Of a stretch of DNA of 64,000 nucleotides, positions 9,200-17,723 are shown piece by piece (within the stretch, counting starts at the first letter, position 1; each line of letters begins with the position of its first letter). Position numbers and translations under genes: made by a program. Under the pieces are notes generated by a model that was not told where the DNA came from, did no database searches, and was given only the letters and a program-made list of their open reading frames with translations. The DNA comes from Pseudomonas sp. PIC25 (lineage in GTDB: Bacteria > Pseudomonadota > Gammaproteobacteria > Pseudomonadales > Pseudomonadaceae): the NCBI RefSeq assembly GCF_002286785.1, contig NZ_MUJY01000148.1:40350-104349 (forward strand). Direction: 5' to 3'.

Positions 9200-9204
9200 G
9201 GAAA

Positions 9205-9228
9205 GGCGGGCCGGATGATCGGCCCGCC
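9205..9228. terminator. Hairpin between convergent miaE and flotillin-like gene
   Basis: GGCGGGCCG / CGGCCCGCC stem with a six-base loop, immediately after the miaE stop. No clear T-run, so terminator function is probable rather than certain. Confidence 0.5.
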
Positions 9229-9238
9229 GGATGACGGC

Positions 9239-10576
9239 TTATTCCTTGACCTTCAGATCCAGCGCCAGGTCCCGCGCCGCCTTGGTGGCCAGCACGCTCA
9301 TCAACTGACCGATCTCGTCCTGGCGGCTGCTGGCACCGTTCTGCCCGCCGCCACCCAGCATCACGCTGGGGACCGGTGCCTGTGCGGCGGCCTCGGCCCA
9401 GACTTTGTTGATGGCGATCAGTGCATCCAGTTTGGTCTGCAGCGCGCCGTCCGCCTTGATAACGGCCTCGCGGGCATGGGCCTCGGCGTCGGCGGTGATC
9501 TTGGTCGCTTCGGCGGTGATTGCGGCTTTGTCGCGTAGCAGTTCGGCGGTCTGCTTTTCAATCTGGGCGCGTTGTTTTTCACGCTCGGCGTTGATCACGG
9601 CGAGCTGCTTCTCGGTTTCCGCCTGGGTGGTGCGTTCGATCTGGTCGCGCAGGGTTTCCTGGCGGCGTGCCTCGACTTCTTTTTCGCCGCGGGCAGTCAC
9701 CAGCAGTTTTTCTTCCTCTTCTTTCAGGCGGTTCTGGCGAGCGACGGCGAGCTCGGCGAGGGCCTGCTGCACCTTGACCATCCGCTGCTTGTACTGCGGG
9801 TTGGGGTCGACGTTGGTGATTCGGGCTTCCACCACTTCCACGCCGTACTTGCGGAACTGCTGTTGTTTGCGTACCGGGATGCCTTTGCTGTCGACCACCT
9901 TTTCGGTGATGAACTGGCTGGCGCTGTTATCGCCAAATGCGCCCTGTTCGGTGCCAGCCTGGAGGATGGCGGTCTGCTGCGGGACATGTCCGCGAGGGCC
10001 GCGCACTTCCTTGCGCTTGATCAGATAAAGGCCATCGTTCAGTTGGTTTTCGAATTCTGCGGCGAATTCACTGCGTGCGCCGGCGTAGAAGTCATCCGCA
10101 CTCATCAGCGAGGCGGTGGCTTGCAGGGTTTCCTTGATCGCCGGGACCAGGGCGGTCTTGATGAAGTTTTCCGGGTTGCGGTACTCCTGCGCGATCTTCA
10201 GGAACTGATCGCCGCCGGGCAGGCGGAAGCGGGCCGACGACTCGACTTTGGCGTCGACGTTGCCGAGGAAGACGATGGGGAAGGCTTCGATGGTAGCGCC
10301 GAGGGAATCGTTGTCGCTGTTATCGTCGATTTCCAGGGCTTCGGTGAGCACCGATTGCACGCTGAGGGCTTTTTTCCAGGGCGTAGCGCGACCGAACCAC
10401 TTGGTGGCGTAACCCACGTCGTCGATCACTTTTTCCTCGCCGAAGATCGTCCGCACATGGGTGGAAAAGCCGGCTTCGTTATAGAAGAAAATGCCATTGA
10501 AGGCAGTGAAGCCGAACGCGGCGATGACGACGGGAACGCCAAGATACTTGGCTACTTGCAGCTTGCTGAAAGGCAT
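9239..10576 (-). CDS. SPFH/flotillin-like membrane protein
   Basis: 445-residue band-7/SPFH protein. One N-terminal transmembrane segment (about 12-30) is followed by an SPFH region and a long charged coiled coil (about 255-390, rich in EEEEK, REKQRAQIEKQ). The C-terminus is Gly/Ala rich (GGGGQNGASS). Such proteins oligomerise at membranes; the substrate or partner of this subfamily is not known to me. ATG at 10576 has an AAGGAG site. The equivalent gene sits at the same place in PAO1 (PA1791, from memory). No NfeD partner is adjacent, unlike many bacterial flotillins. Confidence 0.82.
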   Translation of the reverse strand: MPFSKLQVAKYLGVPVVIAAFGFTAFNGIFFYNEAGFSTHVRTIFGEEKVIDDVGYATKWFGRATPWKKALSVQSVLTEALEIDDNSDNDSLGATIEAFPIVFLGNVDAKVESSARFRLPGGDQFLKIAQEYRNPENFIKTALVPAIKETLQATASLMSADDFYAGARSEFAAEFENQLNDGLYLIKRKEVRGPRGHVPQQTAILQAGTEQGAFGDNSASQFITEKVVDSKGIPVRKQQQFRKYGVEVVEARITNVDPNPQYKQRMVKVQQALAELAVARQNRLKEEEEKLLVTARGEKEVEARRQETLRDQIERTTQAETEKQLAVINAEREKQRAQIEKQTAELLRDKAAITAEATKITADAEAHAREAVIKADGALQTKLDALIAINKVWAEAAAQAPVPSVMLGGGGQNGASSRQDEIGQLMSVLATKAARDLALDLKVKE

Positions 10577-10675
10577 GGTCGCTCCTTGACGGAATGGAAG
10601 GAGCGGCGATGCTGAGAACCGCATCGCTTTTCGTCAAGTGGCAGATCGCCAGCTTGAGAGGGCGGTCACTGGAAT

Positions 10676-11401
10676 TCAGGAAAGAGGGAAGGGGGCCAAT
10701 CGGTAGCCTTGTTCGTCCACCTGCAAGGCCCAGCCCTGGCGATCCCAGTCCCCCAGCACGATGCGTCGGGCGGCCTGCCCGTCGATGTGTAACTCGTGGA
10801 TGGCCGGGCGGTGGGTATGACCGTGGATCAAGGTGCGGACCTTATGTTCAGCCATGAGGCGAGGCACTTCTTCCGGGGTGACGTCGATGATCTCGGCGGC
10901 TTTCTGGCGAGTCTGCATATGGCTTTCCTTGCGCAATTTGCGCGCCAGTTTGTGGCGAGTCGCCAGGGGGAGGTGGTGGAGAATCCACAGCGAAACCGGG
11001 TTGCGCAGCCAGCGCCGTAGGTGCATGTAGGCGGCGTCGCGGGTGCAAAGCGCGTCGCCATGGCTCAGCAGTACGGACTCGCCGCTCAGATCGATCAGGC
11101 AAGGGTCGGGCAGGAGAGTGCAGCCCGCCTCCTGGCAGAAGTCCGCGCCGATCATGAAGTCACGGTTGCCATGCATCAGATGGATACGGGTGCCTGAGTC
11201 GCTCAGTTTCCGCAGGGCCTGCGCAATGGAGCGCTGGAACGGGGTCATGGCGTCGTCGCCGATCCAAGCCTCGAAGAAGTCGCCGAGGATATACAGCGCT
11301 TCGGCCTTGCGCGCACGCTCCTTCAGGAAAAGCAGAAACGCCCGGGTAATGTCCGGGCGCTCCTCTTCGAGATGAAGGTCAGAAATAAGCAGGACGCTCA
11401 C
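10676..11401 (-). CDS. lpxH: UDP-2,3-diacylglucosamine hydrolase
   Basis: 241-residue calcineurin-like metallophosphoesterase of the lipid A pathway; it converts UDP-2,3-diacylglucosamine to lipid X plus UMP at the inner face of the cytoplasmic membrane. Metal-binding motifs in order: DLHL (about 8-11), GDFFE, GNRDF, SHGDA and HGHTHRP. The ATG overlaps the TGA of ppiB (ATGA), so the two genes are translationally coupled. Confidence 0.95.
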   Translation of the reverse strand: MSVLLISDLHLEEERPDITRAFLLFLKERARKAEALYILGDFFEAWIGDDAMTPFQRSIAQALRKLSDSGTRIHLMHGNRDFMIGADFCQEAGCTLLPDPCLIDLSGESVLLSHGDALCTRDAAYMHLRRWLRNPVSLWILHHLPLATRHKLARKLRKESHMQTRQKAAEIIDVTPEEVPRLMAEHKVRTLIHGHTHRPAIHELHIDGQAARRIVLGDWDRQGWALQVDEQGYRLAPFPLS

Positions 11402-11892
11402 TCGACGATCTCGGCCTTCTCGATGATCACGTCGTCGACCGGCACATCCTGATGGCCGGAGCGCATGGTGGTGGCGACACCCTTGATGGCATTGACCACG
11501 TCCATGCCTTCGGTCACCTGGCCGAACACGGCATAACCCCAGCCCTGGACGGTCGGTGCGCTGTGGTCGAGGAAGGTGTTGTCGGCGACGTTGATGAAGA
11601 ATTGTGCAGAGGCCGAATGCGGCTCCATGGTGCGCGCCATGGCGATGGTGCCGACTTTGTTGGAGAGGCCGTTGTTGGCTTCGTTCTTGATCGGCGCGCG
11701 GGTCGACTTCTGCTTCATGCCCGGTTCGAAACCACCGCCCTGGATCATGAAGTTGCCGATCACGCGGTGGAAAATGGTGTTGTCGTAGTGTCCGGACTTC
11801 ACGTATTCCTTGAAGTTGGCCACGGTTTCGGGGGCCTTGTCTTCGAAGAGTTCCAGGGTGATGACGCCGTGGTTGGTGTGCAGCTTGATCAT
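11398..11892 (-). CDS. ppiB: Peptidyl-prolyl cis-trans isomerase B (cyclophilin)
   Basis: 164-residue cytoplasmic cyclophilin without a signal peptide. Family motifs [13 protein letters not shown], the SASAQFFIN segment and GYAVFGQV are present. The internal ATG at 11892 matches the family N-terminus ([16 protein letters not shown]); the longer reading frame upstream would run into the glnS promoter region. Stop overlaps the lpxH start. Divergent from glnS. Confidence 0.95.
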   Translation of the reverse strand: MIKLHTNHGVITLELFEDKAPETVANFKEYVKSGHYDNTIFHRVIGNFMIQGGGFEPGMKQKSTRAPIKNEANNGLSNKVGTIAMARTMEPHSASAQFFINVADNTFLDHSAPTVQGWGYAVFGQVTEGMDVVNAIKGVATTMRSGHQDVPVDDVIIEKAEIVE

Positions 11893-12013
11893 GGGGAATT
11901 CGCTCTGTCGGAAAAAACGAAGGCTGTCAGGGGGTTGACAGCTTCGGCTATGATAAGCGCTTTGATTTGGCCGGCCTACCCTGCGCCGCGCACCCACAGT
12001 GATCAAGGTCCCC

Positions 12014-13684
12014 ATGAGCAGCAAGCCAGAGACTCCCGCCGCTTCGAATTTCCTTCGCCAGATCGTCCAGGCCGACTTGGAATCCGGCAAGCACCAGAAG
12101 ATCGTCACCCGTTTCCCGCCGGAGCCGAACGGCTACCTGCACATCGGCCATGCCAAGTCGATCTGTCTGAATTTCGGTCTGGCCCAGGAGTTCGGTGGCG
12201 AATGCAACCTGCGTTTCGACGACACCAACCCAGCCAAGGAAGACCAGGAATACATCGATGCCATCAAGGCCGACGTGGAATGGCTGGGCTTCAAGTGGGC
12301 TGGTGAGGAGCGCTATGCGTCGGATTACTTCGACCAACTGCACGAGTGGGCCATCCACCTGATCAAGGCCGGCAAGGCCTTCGTTTGCGACCTGAATGCC
12401 GAGCAGATGCGCGAATACCGAGGCAGCCTGCACGAGCCGGGCAAGAACAGCCCGTTCCGTGACCGCAGCGTGGAGGAGAACCTCGACCTGTTCGCCCGCA
12501 TGAAGGCCGGCGAGTTCCCGGACGGTGCCCGTTCGCTGCGCGCGAAGATCGACATGGCGTCGCCGAACATCAATTTGCGCGACCCGATCCTCTACCGTAT
12601 TCGCCACGCCCACCATCACCAGACCGGCGACAAGTGGTGCATCTATCCCAGCTATGACTTCACCCATGGCCAGTCGGACGCGATCGAAGGCATTACCCAC
12701 TCGATCTGCACCTTGGAATTCGAGGACCATCGTCCGCTCTACGAATGGTTCCTGGAAAACCTGCCGGTACCGGCGCAGCCGCGCCAGTACGAGTTCGCCC
12801 GCCTCAACCTGAACTACACCATCACCAGTAAGCGCAAGCTCAAGCAACTGGTGGACGAGGGGCATGTGAGCGGCTGGGACGACCCGCGCATGTCGACGCT
12901 GTCCGGCTATCGCCGCCGTGGCTATACCCCGGCCTCGATCCGCAACTTCTGCGAGATGATTGGCGTCAATCGTGCCGGTGGTGTGGTGGATATCGGCATG
13001 CTGGAGTTCGCCATCCGGGAAGACCTGGACGCCAACGCCGCACGTGCCATGTGTGTGCTCAAGCCACTGAAGGTGGTGATCACCAATTACCCGGAAGGCA
13101 AGGTGGAGCAGCTCGAGCTGCCGCGCCATCCGAAGCAGGATATGGGCGTGCGGGTACTGCCGTTCGCCCGTGAGATCTACATCGATGCCAGCGATTTCGA
13201 GGAAGTCCCGCCAGCCGGCTACAAGCGGCTGATCCCGGGGGGGGAAGTGCGCCTGCGTGGCAGCTATGTGATCCGCGCCGATGAGGCGATCAAGGATGCC
13301 GACGGCAATATCGTGGAACTTCGTTGCTCCTATGACCCGGATACCCTGGGCAAGAACCCGGAGGGCCGCAAGGTCAAGGGTGTGATCCACTGGGTGCCGG
13401 CGGAAGGCAGCGTCGAGTGCGAAGTACGTCTGTACGATCGCCTGTTCCGCTCGGCGAACCCGGAAAAGGCCGAGGAGGGCGGCAGTTTCCTCGACAACAT
13501 CAATCCGGAATCCCTGGTCGTGCTGAAAGGCTGCCGTGCCGAGCCGTCACTGGCCAATGCCGCACCGGAAGAGCGCTTCCAGTTCGAGCGTGAGGGCTAC
13601 TTTGTCGCCGATCTGAAAGACAGTAAGCCGGGCGCACCAGTGTTCAACCGCACCGTGACCCTTCGCGACTCCTGGGGGCAATGA
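12014..13684 (+). CDS. glnS: Glutaminyl-tRNA synthetase
   Basis: 556-residue class I aminoacyl-tRNA synthetase charging tRNA-Gln. HIGH motif at 43-46 (YLHIGHAKS), the KMSKS-like loop ITSKRKL near residue 270, and a C-terminal beta-barrel anticodon-binding region. The ATG at 12014 matches the family start. It overlaps cysS in ATGATGG, so both are probably one transcript. Confidence 0.98.
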   Translation: MSSKPETPAASNFLRQIVQADLESGKHQKIVTRFPPEPNGYLHIGHAKSICLNFGLAQEFGGECNLRFDDTNPAKEDQEYIDAIKADVEWLGFKWAGEERYASDYFDQLHEWAIHLIKAGKAFVCDLNAEQMREYRGSLHEPGKNSPFRDRSVEENLDLFARMKAGEFPDGARSLRAKIDMASPNINLRDPILYRIRHAHHHQTGDKWCIYPSYDFTHGQSDAIEGITHSICTLEFEDHRPLYEWFLENLPVPAQPRQYEFARLNLNYTITSKRKLKQLVDEGHVSGWDDPRMSTLSGYRRRGYTPASIRNFCEMIGVNRAGGVVDIGMLEFAIREDLDANAARAMCVLKPLKVVITNYPEGKVEQLELPRHPKQDMGVRVLPFAREIYIDASDFEEVPPAGYKRLIPGGEVRLRGSYVIRADEAIKDADGNIVELRCSYDPDTLGKNPEGRKVKGVIHWVPAEGSVECEVRLYDRLFRSANPEKAEEGGSFLDNINPESLVVLKGCRAEPSLANAAPEERFQFEREGYFVADLKDSKPGAPVFNRTVTLRDSWGQ

Positions 13685-15069
13685 TGGCGCTGAGCATCTA
13701 CAACACCCTCAGCAAGACCAAGGATGCCTTCAAGCCGCTGGTGGACAACCAGGTGCGCATGTATGTCTGTGGCATGACCGTCTATGACTTCTGCCATATC
13801 GGCCATGCGCGGGTCATGGTGGCCTTCGACGTGGTCGCCCGCTGGCTGCGCCATCGTGGTTTTGACCTGACCTACGTGCGTAACATCACCGATATCGACG
13901 ACAAGATCATCAAGCGTGCCAACGAGAACGGCGAGCCGTTCGAAGCGCTGGTGGAGCGGATGATCGCTGCCATGCACGAAGACGAGGCCCGTCTGAACGT
14001 GCTGCGACCGGACATCGAGCCACGTGCCACGGCCCATATCGTCGGCATGCACGAGATGATTCAGACCCTGATCGACAAGGGCTACGCCTACGCGCCCGGC
14101 AACGGCGACGTGTACTACCGGGTCGGCAAGTTCGTCGGTTACGGCAAGCTGTCGCGTAAGAAGATCGAAGACCTGAAGATCGGCGCCCGCATCGAGGTGG
14201 ACGAGATCAAGGAAGACCCGCTGGACTTCGTGCTCTGGAAGGGCGCCAAACCGGGCGAGCCGAGCTGGGATTCGCCCTGGGGCAAGGGGCGTCCGGGCTG
14301 GCATATCGAGTGCTCGGTAATGTCCACCTGCTGCCTCGGCGAGACTTTCGACATCCATGGCGGCGGGCCGGACCTGGTATTCCCGCATCATGAGAACGAG
14401 ATCGCCCAGAGCGAGGCGGCCACCGGCAAGTTGTACGCCAACGCTTGGATGCATGCCGGCGCGGTGCGTGTGGACGGCGAGAAGATGTCCAAATCGCTGG
14501 GCAACTTCTTCACGATCCGCGAGGTGCTGGAGAAGTACCATCCCGAGGTGGTGCGTTACCTGCTGGTTTCCAGCCACTACCGCAGCCCGATTAACTATTC
14601 CGAAGACAGCCTCAAGGAAGCCAAGGGGGCTCTGGAGCGTTTCTACCATGCGCTCAAGGGGCTGCCCCAGACCGAGCCGGTGGGTGGCGATGCGTTCGTC
14701 GAGCGCTTTGCCGCGGCGATGGACGATGACTTCAATACGCCGGAAGCCTGCGCCGTGTTGTTCGAAATGGTCCGCGAGGTGAACCGGCTGCGTGAGGCCG
14801 ATCCTCAGGCCGCCGCCGCTTTGGCCGCGCGGCTGAAGGCGTTGGCCGGTTTGCTCGGCGTCCTGCAATTGGAACCCGATGCGTTCCTGCGGGCCGGCGC
14901 AGAAGGCAAGGTCGATGCGGCGGAAGTCGAGCGCCTCATCCAGGCCCGTCTCGATGCCCGTACCGCCAAGAACTGGGCCGAGTCCGACCGTATCCGCGAT
15001 CAGCTCACCGCCATGGGCGTGGTGCTGGAGGACGGAAAGGGCGGCACTACCTGGCGGCTGGCTGAATAA
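13684..15069 (+). CDS. cysS: Cysteinyl-tRNA synthetase
   Basis: 461-residue class I synthetase. The zinc Cys is at residue 29 (YVCGMTVYD), HIGH follows (CHIGHAR), then the second zinc site region (HIECS..., [10 protein letters not shown]) and [10 protein letters not shown]. Two tandem ATGs (13681 and 13684) overlap the glnS stop; the second was chosen because it gives the family N-terminus [10 protein letters not shown] strong terminator follows. Confidence 0.97.
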   Translation: MALSIYNTLSKTKDAFKPLVDNQVRMYVCGMTVYDFCHIGHARVMVAFDVVARWLRHRGFDLTYVRNITDIDDKIIKRANENGEPFEALVERMIAAMHEDEARLNVLRPDIEPRATAHIVGMHEMIQTLIDKGYAYAPGNGDVYYRVGKFVGYGKLSRKKIEDLKIGARIEVDEIKEDPLDFVLWKGAKPGEPSWDSPWGKGRPGWHIECSVMSTCCLGETFDIHGGGPDLVFPHHENEIAQSEAATGKLYANAWMHAGAVRVDGEKMSKSLGNFFTIREVLEKYHPEVVRYLLVSSHYRSPINYSEDSLKEAKGALERFYHALKGLPQTEPVGGDAFVERFAAAMDDDFNTPEACAVLFEMVREVNRLREADPQAAAALAARLKALAGLLGVLQLEPDAFLRAGAEGKVDAAEVERLIQARLDARTAKNWAESDRIRDQLTAMGVVLEDGKGGTTWRLAE

Positions 15070-15089
15070 GCCGTCCCGCATGAAAAGAC

Positions 15090-15116
15090 AGGCCGCTTAC
15101 AGCGGCCTTTCTTTTT
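15090..15116 (+). terminator. Rho-independent terminator of glnS-cysS
   Basis: Eight-base-pair stem AGGCCGCT / AGCGGCCT with loop TAC, followed by TTTCTTTTT, twenty bases after the cysS stop. Confidence 0.93.
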
Positions 15117-15131
15117 GGGGCTGCCGAGAAA

Positions 15132-15416
15132 TCAAACGAATCGCTGATCGGCGAAACCGCGCGGCAAGCGCTGTGGACCGGGCAGGGCAGCGAGCCGGTT
15201 TGCCCAGGCAGTGCGCCAGTCGTTGGCGACGTGTTCCTTGCTGGCCTTACGGGCGGCCCGCCGTGCGGCGTTGCGCTCTGCCCGGCGGGCCTCCTTGAAT
15301 GCCTCGGTGTTACGGCAATTGCGGCATTTCACTTTGGCCAACTGCGATGTGGATGGCAGGTTATTGCCGTGTCGGCCGCAGGCCAAGTGTCCGGCGACCT
15401 TGTAATGAGTAACCAT
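15132..15416 (-). CDS. Cys/His-containing, Arg-rich small protein
   Basis: 94-residue protein I do not recognise. The first 35 residues hold HLACGRHG and KVKCRNC, a Cys/His spacing that could form a zinc ribbon. Residues 40-66 are strongly basic and Ala/Arg rich (EARRAERNAARRAARK). This is consistent with a nucleic-acid-binding protein, which is inference only. It starts the segment that in PAO1 is absent between cysS and folD. Confidence 0.6.
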   Translation of the reverse strand: MVTHYKVAGHLACGRHGNNLPSTSQLAKVKCRNCRNTEAFKEARRAERNAARRAARKASKEHVANDWRTAWANRLAALPGPQRLPRGFADQRFV

Positions 15417-15458
15417 CGGTCGGTCTCCTGAAGGCGGGATACGGCGCCCAGAGCAGCG

Positions 15459-16062
15459 CTAGCAGTTGACGCCCTGGATGCTCCCTTCAAGAGATTGGAC
15501 TTCGCTGGTTGGGCTGCGGTTCGTTGCACACCCTCGCCTCAACTCATCGGCGGTGCCGGCCGCTGATTCGCGCCAGCGCCTTGGGCGCGCGCCGAGTCTT
15601 CCTTTGCGGCGGTACATTGTTGGTGAGAGGAGAGCCAGGGGCATGAGCGGCTCGTTTCCATAAGCCATGTTCAATGCCGCGTTCAGCTCATCGTCGGTGG
15701 GTTGCAACACGGTGACTTGAATCCCCACCGGGAACAGGAAGGCGCCAACCACCGAATTATTGCTCTCATCGACGCCCGTCTCCCATGACGATGGCGAAGG
15801 CGTAGAGCGGGTTGCCGTCGTCGTCCTGTTGGCTGAGGGCCCAGCGGAGAACGCCGTTGGCCCAATAGCGATAGTCGATGAAGGTGTCGGTTTGCGGTAC
15901 GTCGATACCTTCGAGCATCTGCAGGACTTCGCTTTGAAGAACGTTTGTCCAAGCGATCGCAATGTTGGCGTTCTGGATGGTGCCGATAGCGGGCGGCGGC
16001 GAGGCAGGGTTGGTGGCGAGGGGGGATTCGTCCAGGTTTCTGGCATGAGCAAGGTTGTGCAC
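15459..16062 (-). pseudogene. Frameshifted unknown gene
   Basis: Two minus-strand frames join into one plausible protein if one G is removed from the GGG run near 15780. The upstream frame reads VHNLAHARNLDESPL ... YAFAIVMGDG and meets TGA; the downstream frame continues VDESNNSVVGAFLFPVGI ... NAALNMAYGNEPLMPLALL. The joined protein would be about 200 residues. A GTG at 16062 with GGAG seven bases upstream is the likely start; an ATG at 16083 is also in frame but lacks a ribosome binding site. The tail after about 15610 is Arg-rich and may be beyond the original stop. I do not recognise the family. A sequencing error is also possible. Confidence 0.6.
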
Positions 16063-16240
16063 GATAGATCTCCGTATCTTCATTGGGTGGCTGGGCGCAA
16101 TGCTTTGCAGGCGCAAAGCCATCGCGCATGGAGTCTAGTCATGCGGGATTCCATCGCCATTATCCGAGCCCTCCGTGCGACGCTCGGCGGGTCTCTGCCG
16201 CTCATAGCCATTCATGTCAGCGCAGGCGACGCCCTTTTGC

Positions 16241-16678
16241 TCATTTCATCGGTGGCAACCGCCGCGCTACCGAGGTCTTCTTGACGATGGCGGTGTTGGT
16301 CTCGGCGTAGCCGTTGATGCGGTCGAGCAGTTCGTCCAGTTGTTCCATGGAGCGCACGTGCAGGCGGGCGATAAAGCAGTCTTCGCCGGTGACCTTGTCG
16401 CATTCGGTGAATTCGGGGGTGGCCTGGATCAGCCGTTCCACCTCGTGCAGCTTGCCCGGTAGCGGGCGTACCCGGACGATAGCTTGCAACTGGTAGCCGA
16501 AGTGGCGCGGGTCGATTTCCACGGTGTAGCCCTTGAGCACGCCGCGCTCTTCCAGGCGGCGCAGGCGTTCGGCGACGCTGGGGGAGGAGAGGCCGCTGAT
16601 CTGCGCCAGCGCCTTGAGGGAGCGGCGGGAGTCTTCCATCAGGGCGGCGATCAGGGTTTGGTCGATTTCGTCGGTCAT
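16241..16678 (-). CDS. Lrp/AsnC family regulator
   Basis: 145-residue transcription factor. Winged helix-turn-helix at about 4-62 (SLKALAQISGLSSPSVAERLRRLEERGVLKGY) and a RAM effector-binding domain at about 65-140. Divergent from an EamA exporter, a common pairing in which the regulator controls amino-acid export. A near-palindrome at 16704-16730 just upstream of its start is a candidate operator. Confidence 0.9.
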   Translation of the reverse strand: MTDEIDQTLIAALMEDSRRSLKALAQISGLSSPSVAERLRRLEERGVLKGYTVEIDPRHFGYQLQAIVRVRPLPGKLHEVERLIQATPEFTECDKVTGEDCFIARLHVRSMEQLDELLDRINGYAETNTAIVKKTSVARRLPPMK

Positions 16679-16703
16679 ATGGAGCCTGTTAGGTAATCGA
16701 TTG

Positions 16704-16730
16704 AAAATGCCTCTGTAATAAAGGCGTTTT
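16704..16730. promoter_or_regulatory. Candidate Lrp-type operator
   Basis: AAAATGCCT and AGGCGTTTT form an inverted repeat with one mismatch, separated by nine bases. It is 26 bases upstream of the Lrp-like start codon, in the region between the divergent regulator and exporter, fitting autoregulation and control of the exporter. Confidence 0.45.
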
Positions 16731-16810
16731 CCTGTTTCGCCTCAGATTAGCGCTGGAAGCGGAGATGCGCACATCTGAATAATGAAGGCTCCTGTATCGG
16801 AGCTGAAATC

Positions 16811-17716
16811 ATGGATAAAGCACTCAAACGCGGATCGCTGGAGATGGTTGCAGCGATGCTGATCTCCGGAACTATCGGCTGGTTCGTGCTGGTCTCGGGG
16901 CAGGCGGTGGTGGACGTAGTGTTCTGGCGCTGCTTGATCGGCGGCGCCATGCTGCTGCTGGTGTGCCAAGCGCTCGGTATGCTGCGTGCCGATCTGCTGG
17001 GGCGTCGGGTGCTGGCTCTTGCAGTGCTCAGCGGGGTGGCCATCGTCGGCAACTGGCTGCTGCTCTTCGCTTCCTATTCCGGCGCATCGATTGCCATCAG
17101 TACGGCGGTATACAACGTCCAGCCATTCATGCTGGTCGGGTTGGCAGCGCTGTTCCTGGGTGAGCGCATTACATCCGTGAAGCTGGCCTGGCTGGGGCTG
17201 GCCTTTCTCGGCATGTTGGCAATCGTCAGTGCCCATGGTGGTTCGGCAGAGGGAGGCGGCAATTATCTGGTGGGCATTGCCTTGGCGCTCGGCGCTGCAT
17301 TTCTGTACGCCGTTGCGGCGTTGATCGTGAAACAACTGAGCGGCACGCCACCCCACCTGATCGCACTGATCCAGCTCATTACCGGCAGCCTGATGCTGGC
17401 GCCACTGGCCAGCTTCGAGCTGCCGCAGCAGTCTGCCGCCTGGGCCAGCCTGCTCACGCTGGGTATTCTGCATACCGGCGTGATGTACCTGCTGCTCTAC
17501 GACGCGATCCAGAAACTGCCGACTGCACTGACGGGCGCACTGTCGTTCGTCTATCCGATCGCGGCGATCTTCGTCGACTGGCTGGCCTTCGGTCACCGAT
17601 TGAGCCTGCTGCAGTGGCTGGGCGTGGCGGCCATCCTGCTGGCGGTAGCCGGCATGCAACAAGGCTGGAAAATCACCGGCTGGTTTTCGCCGAAGCCCGG
17701 TCAGGCTGGGTTATAA
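16811..17716 (+). CDS. EamA-family (DMT superfamily) transporter
   Basis: 301-residue inner-membrane protein with about ten hydrophobic segments arranged as two EamA repeats. Signature-like stretches include AAMLISGTIGWFV at the start and ALSFVYPIAAIFVDW near residue 245. Family members export amino acids or other metabolites. Divergent from the Lrp/AsnC regulator, which suggests an amino-acid-related substrate (inference). Converges with the sigma54 regulator, seven bases apart. Confidence 0.87.
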   Translation: MDKALKRGSLEMVAAMLISGTIGWFVLVSGQAVVDVVFWRCLIGGAMLLLVCQALGMLRADLLGRRVLALAVLSGVAIVGNWLLLFASYSGASIAISTAVYNVQPFMLVGLAALFLGERITSVKLAWLGLAFLGMLAIVSAHGGSAEGGGNYLVGIALALGAAFLYAVAALIVKQLSGTPPHLIALIQLITGSLMLAPLASFELPQQSAAWASLLTLGILHTGVMYLLLYDAIQKLPTALTGALSFVYPIAAIFVDWLAFGHRLSLLQWLGVAAILLAVAGMQQGWKITGWFSPKPGQAGL

Positions 17717-17723
17717 GATGTGA

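Noticed and set aside
11948..13390. 480-codon open frame antisense to glnS
   Set aside because: Shadow of a certain gene; composition is of the reverse-complement type and no domain is recognisable.
13597..15081. 494-codon open frame antisense to cysS
   Set aside because: Shadow frame; covers cysS completely and has no recognisable family.
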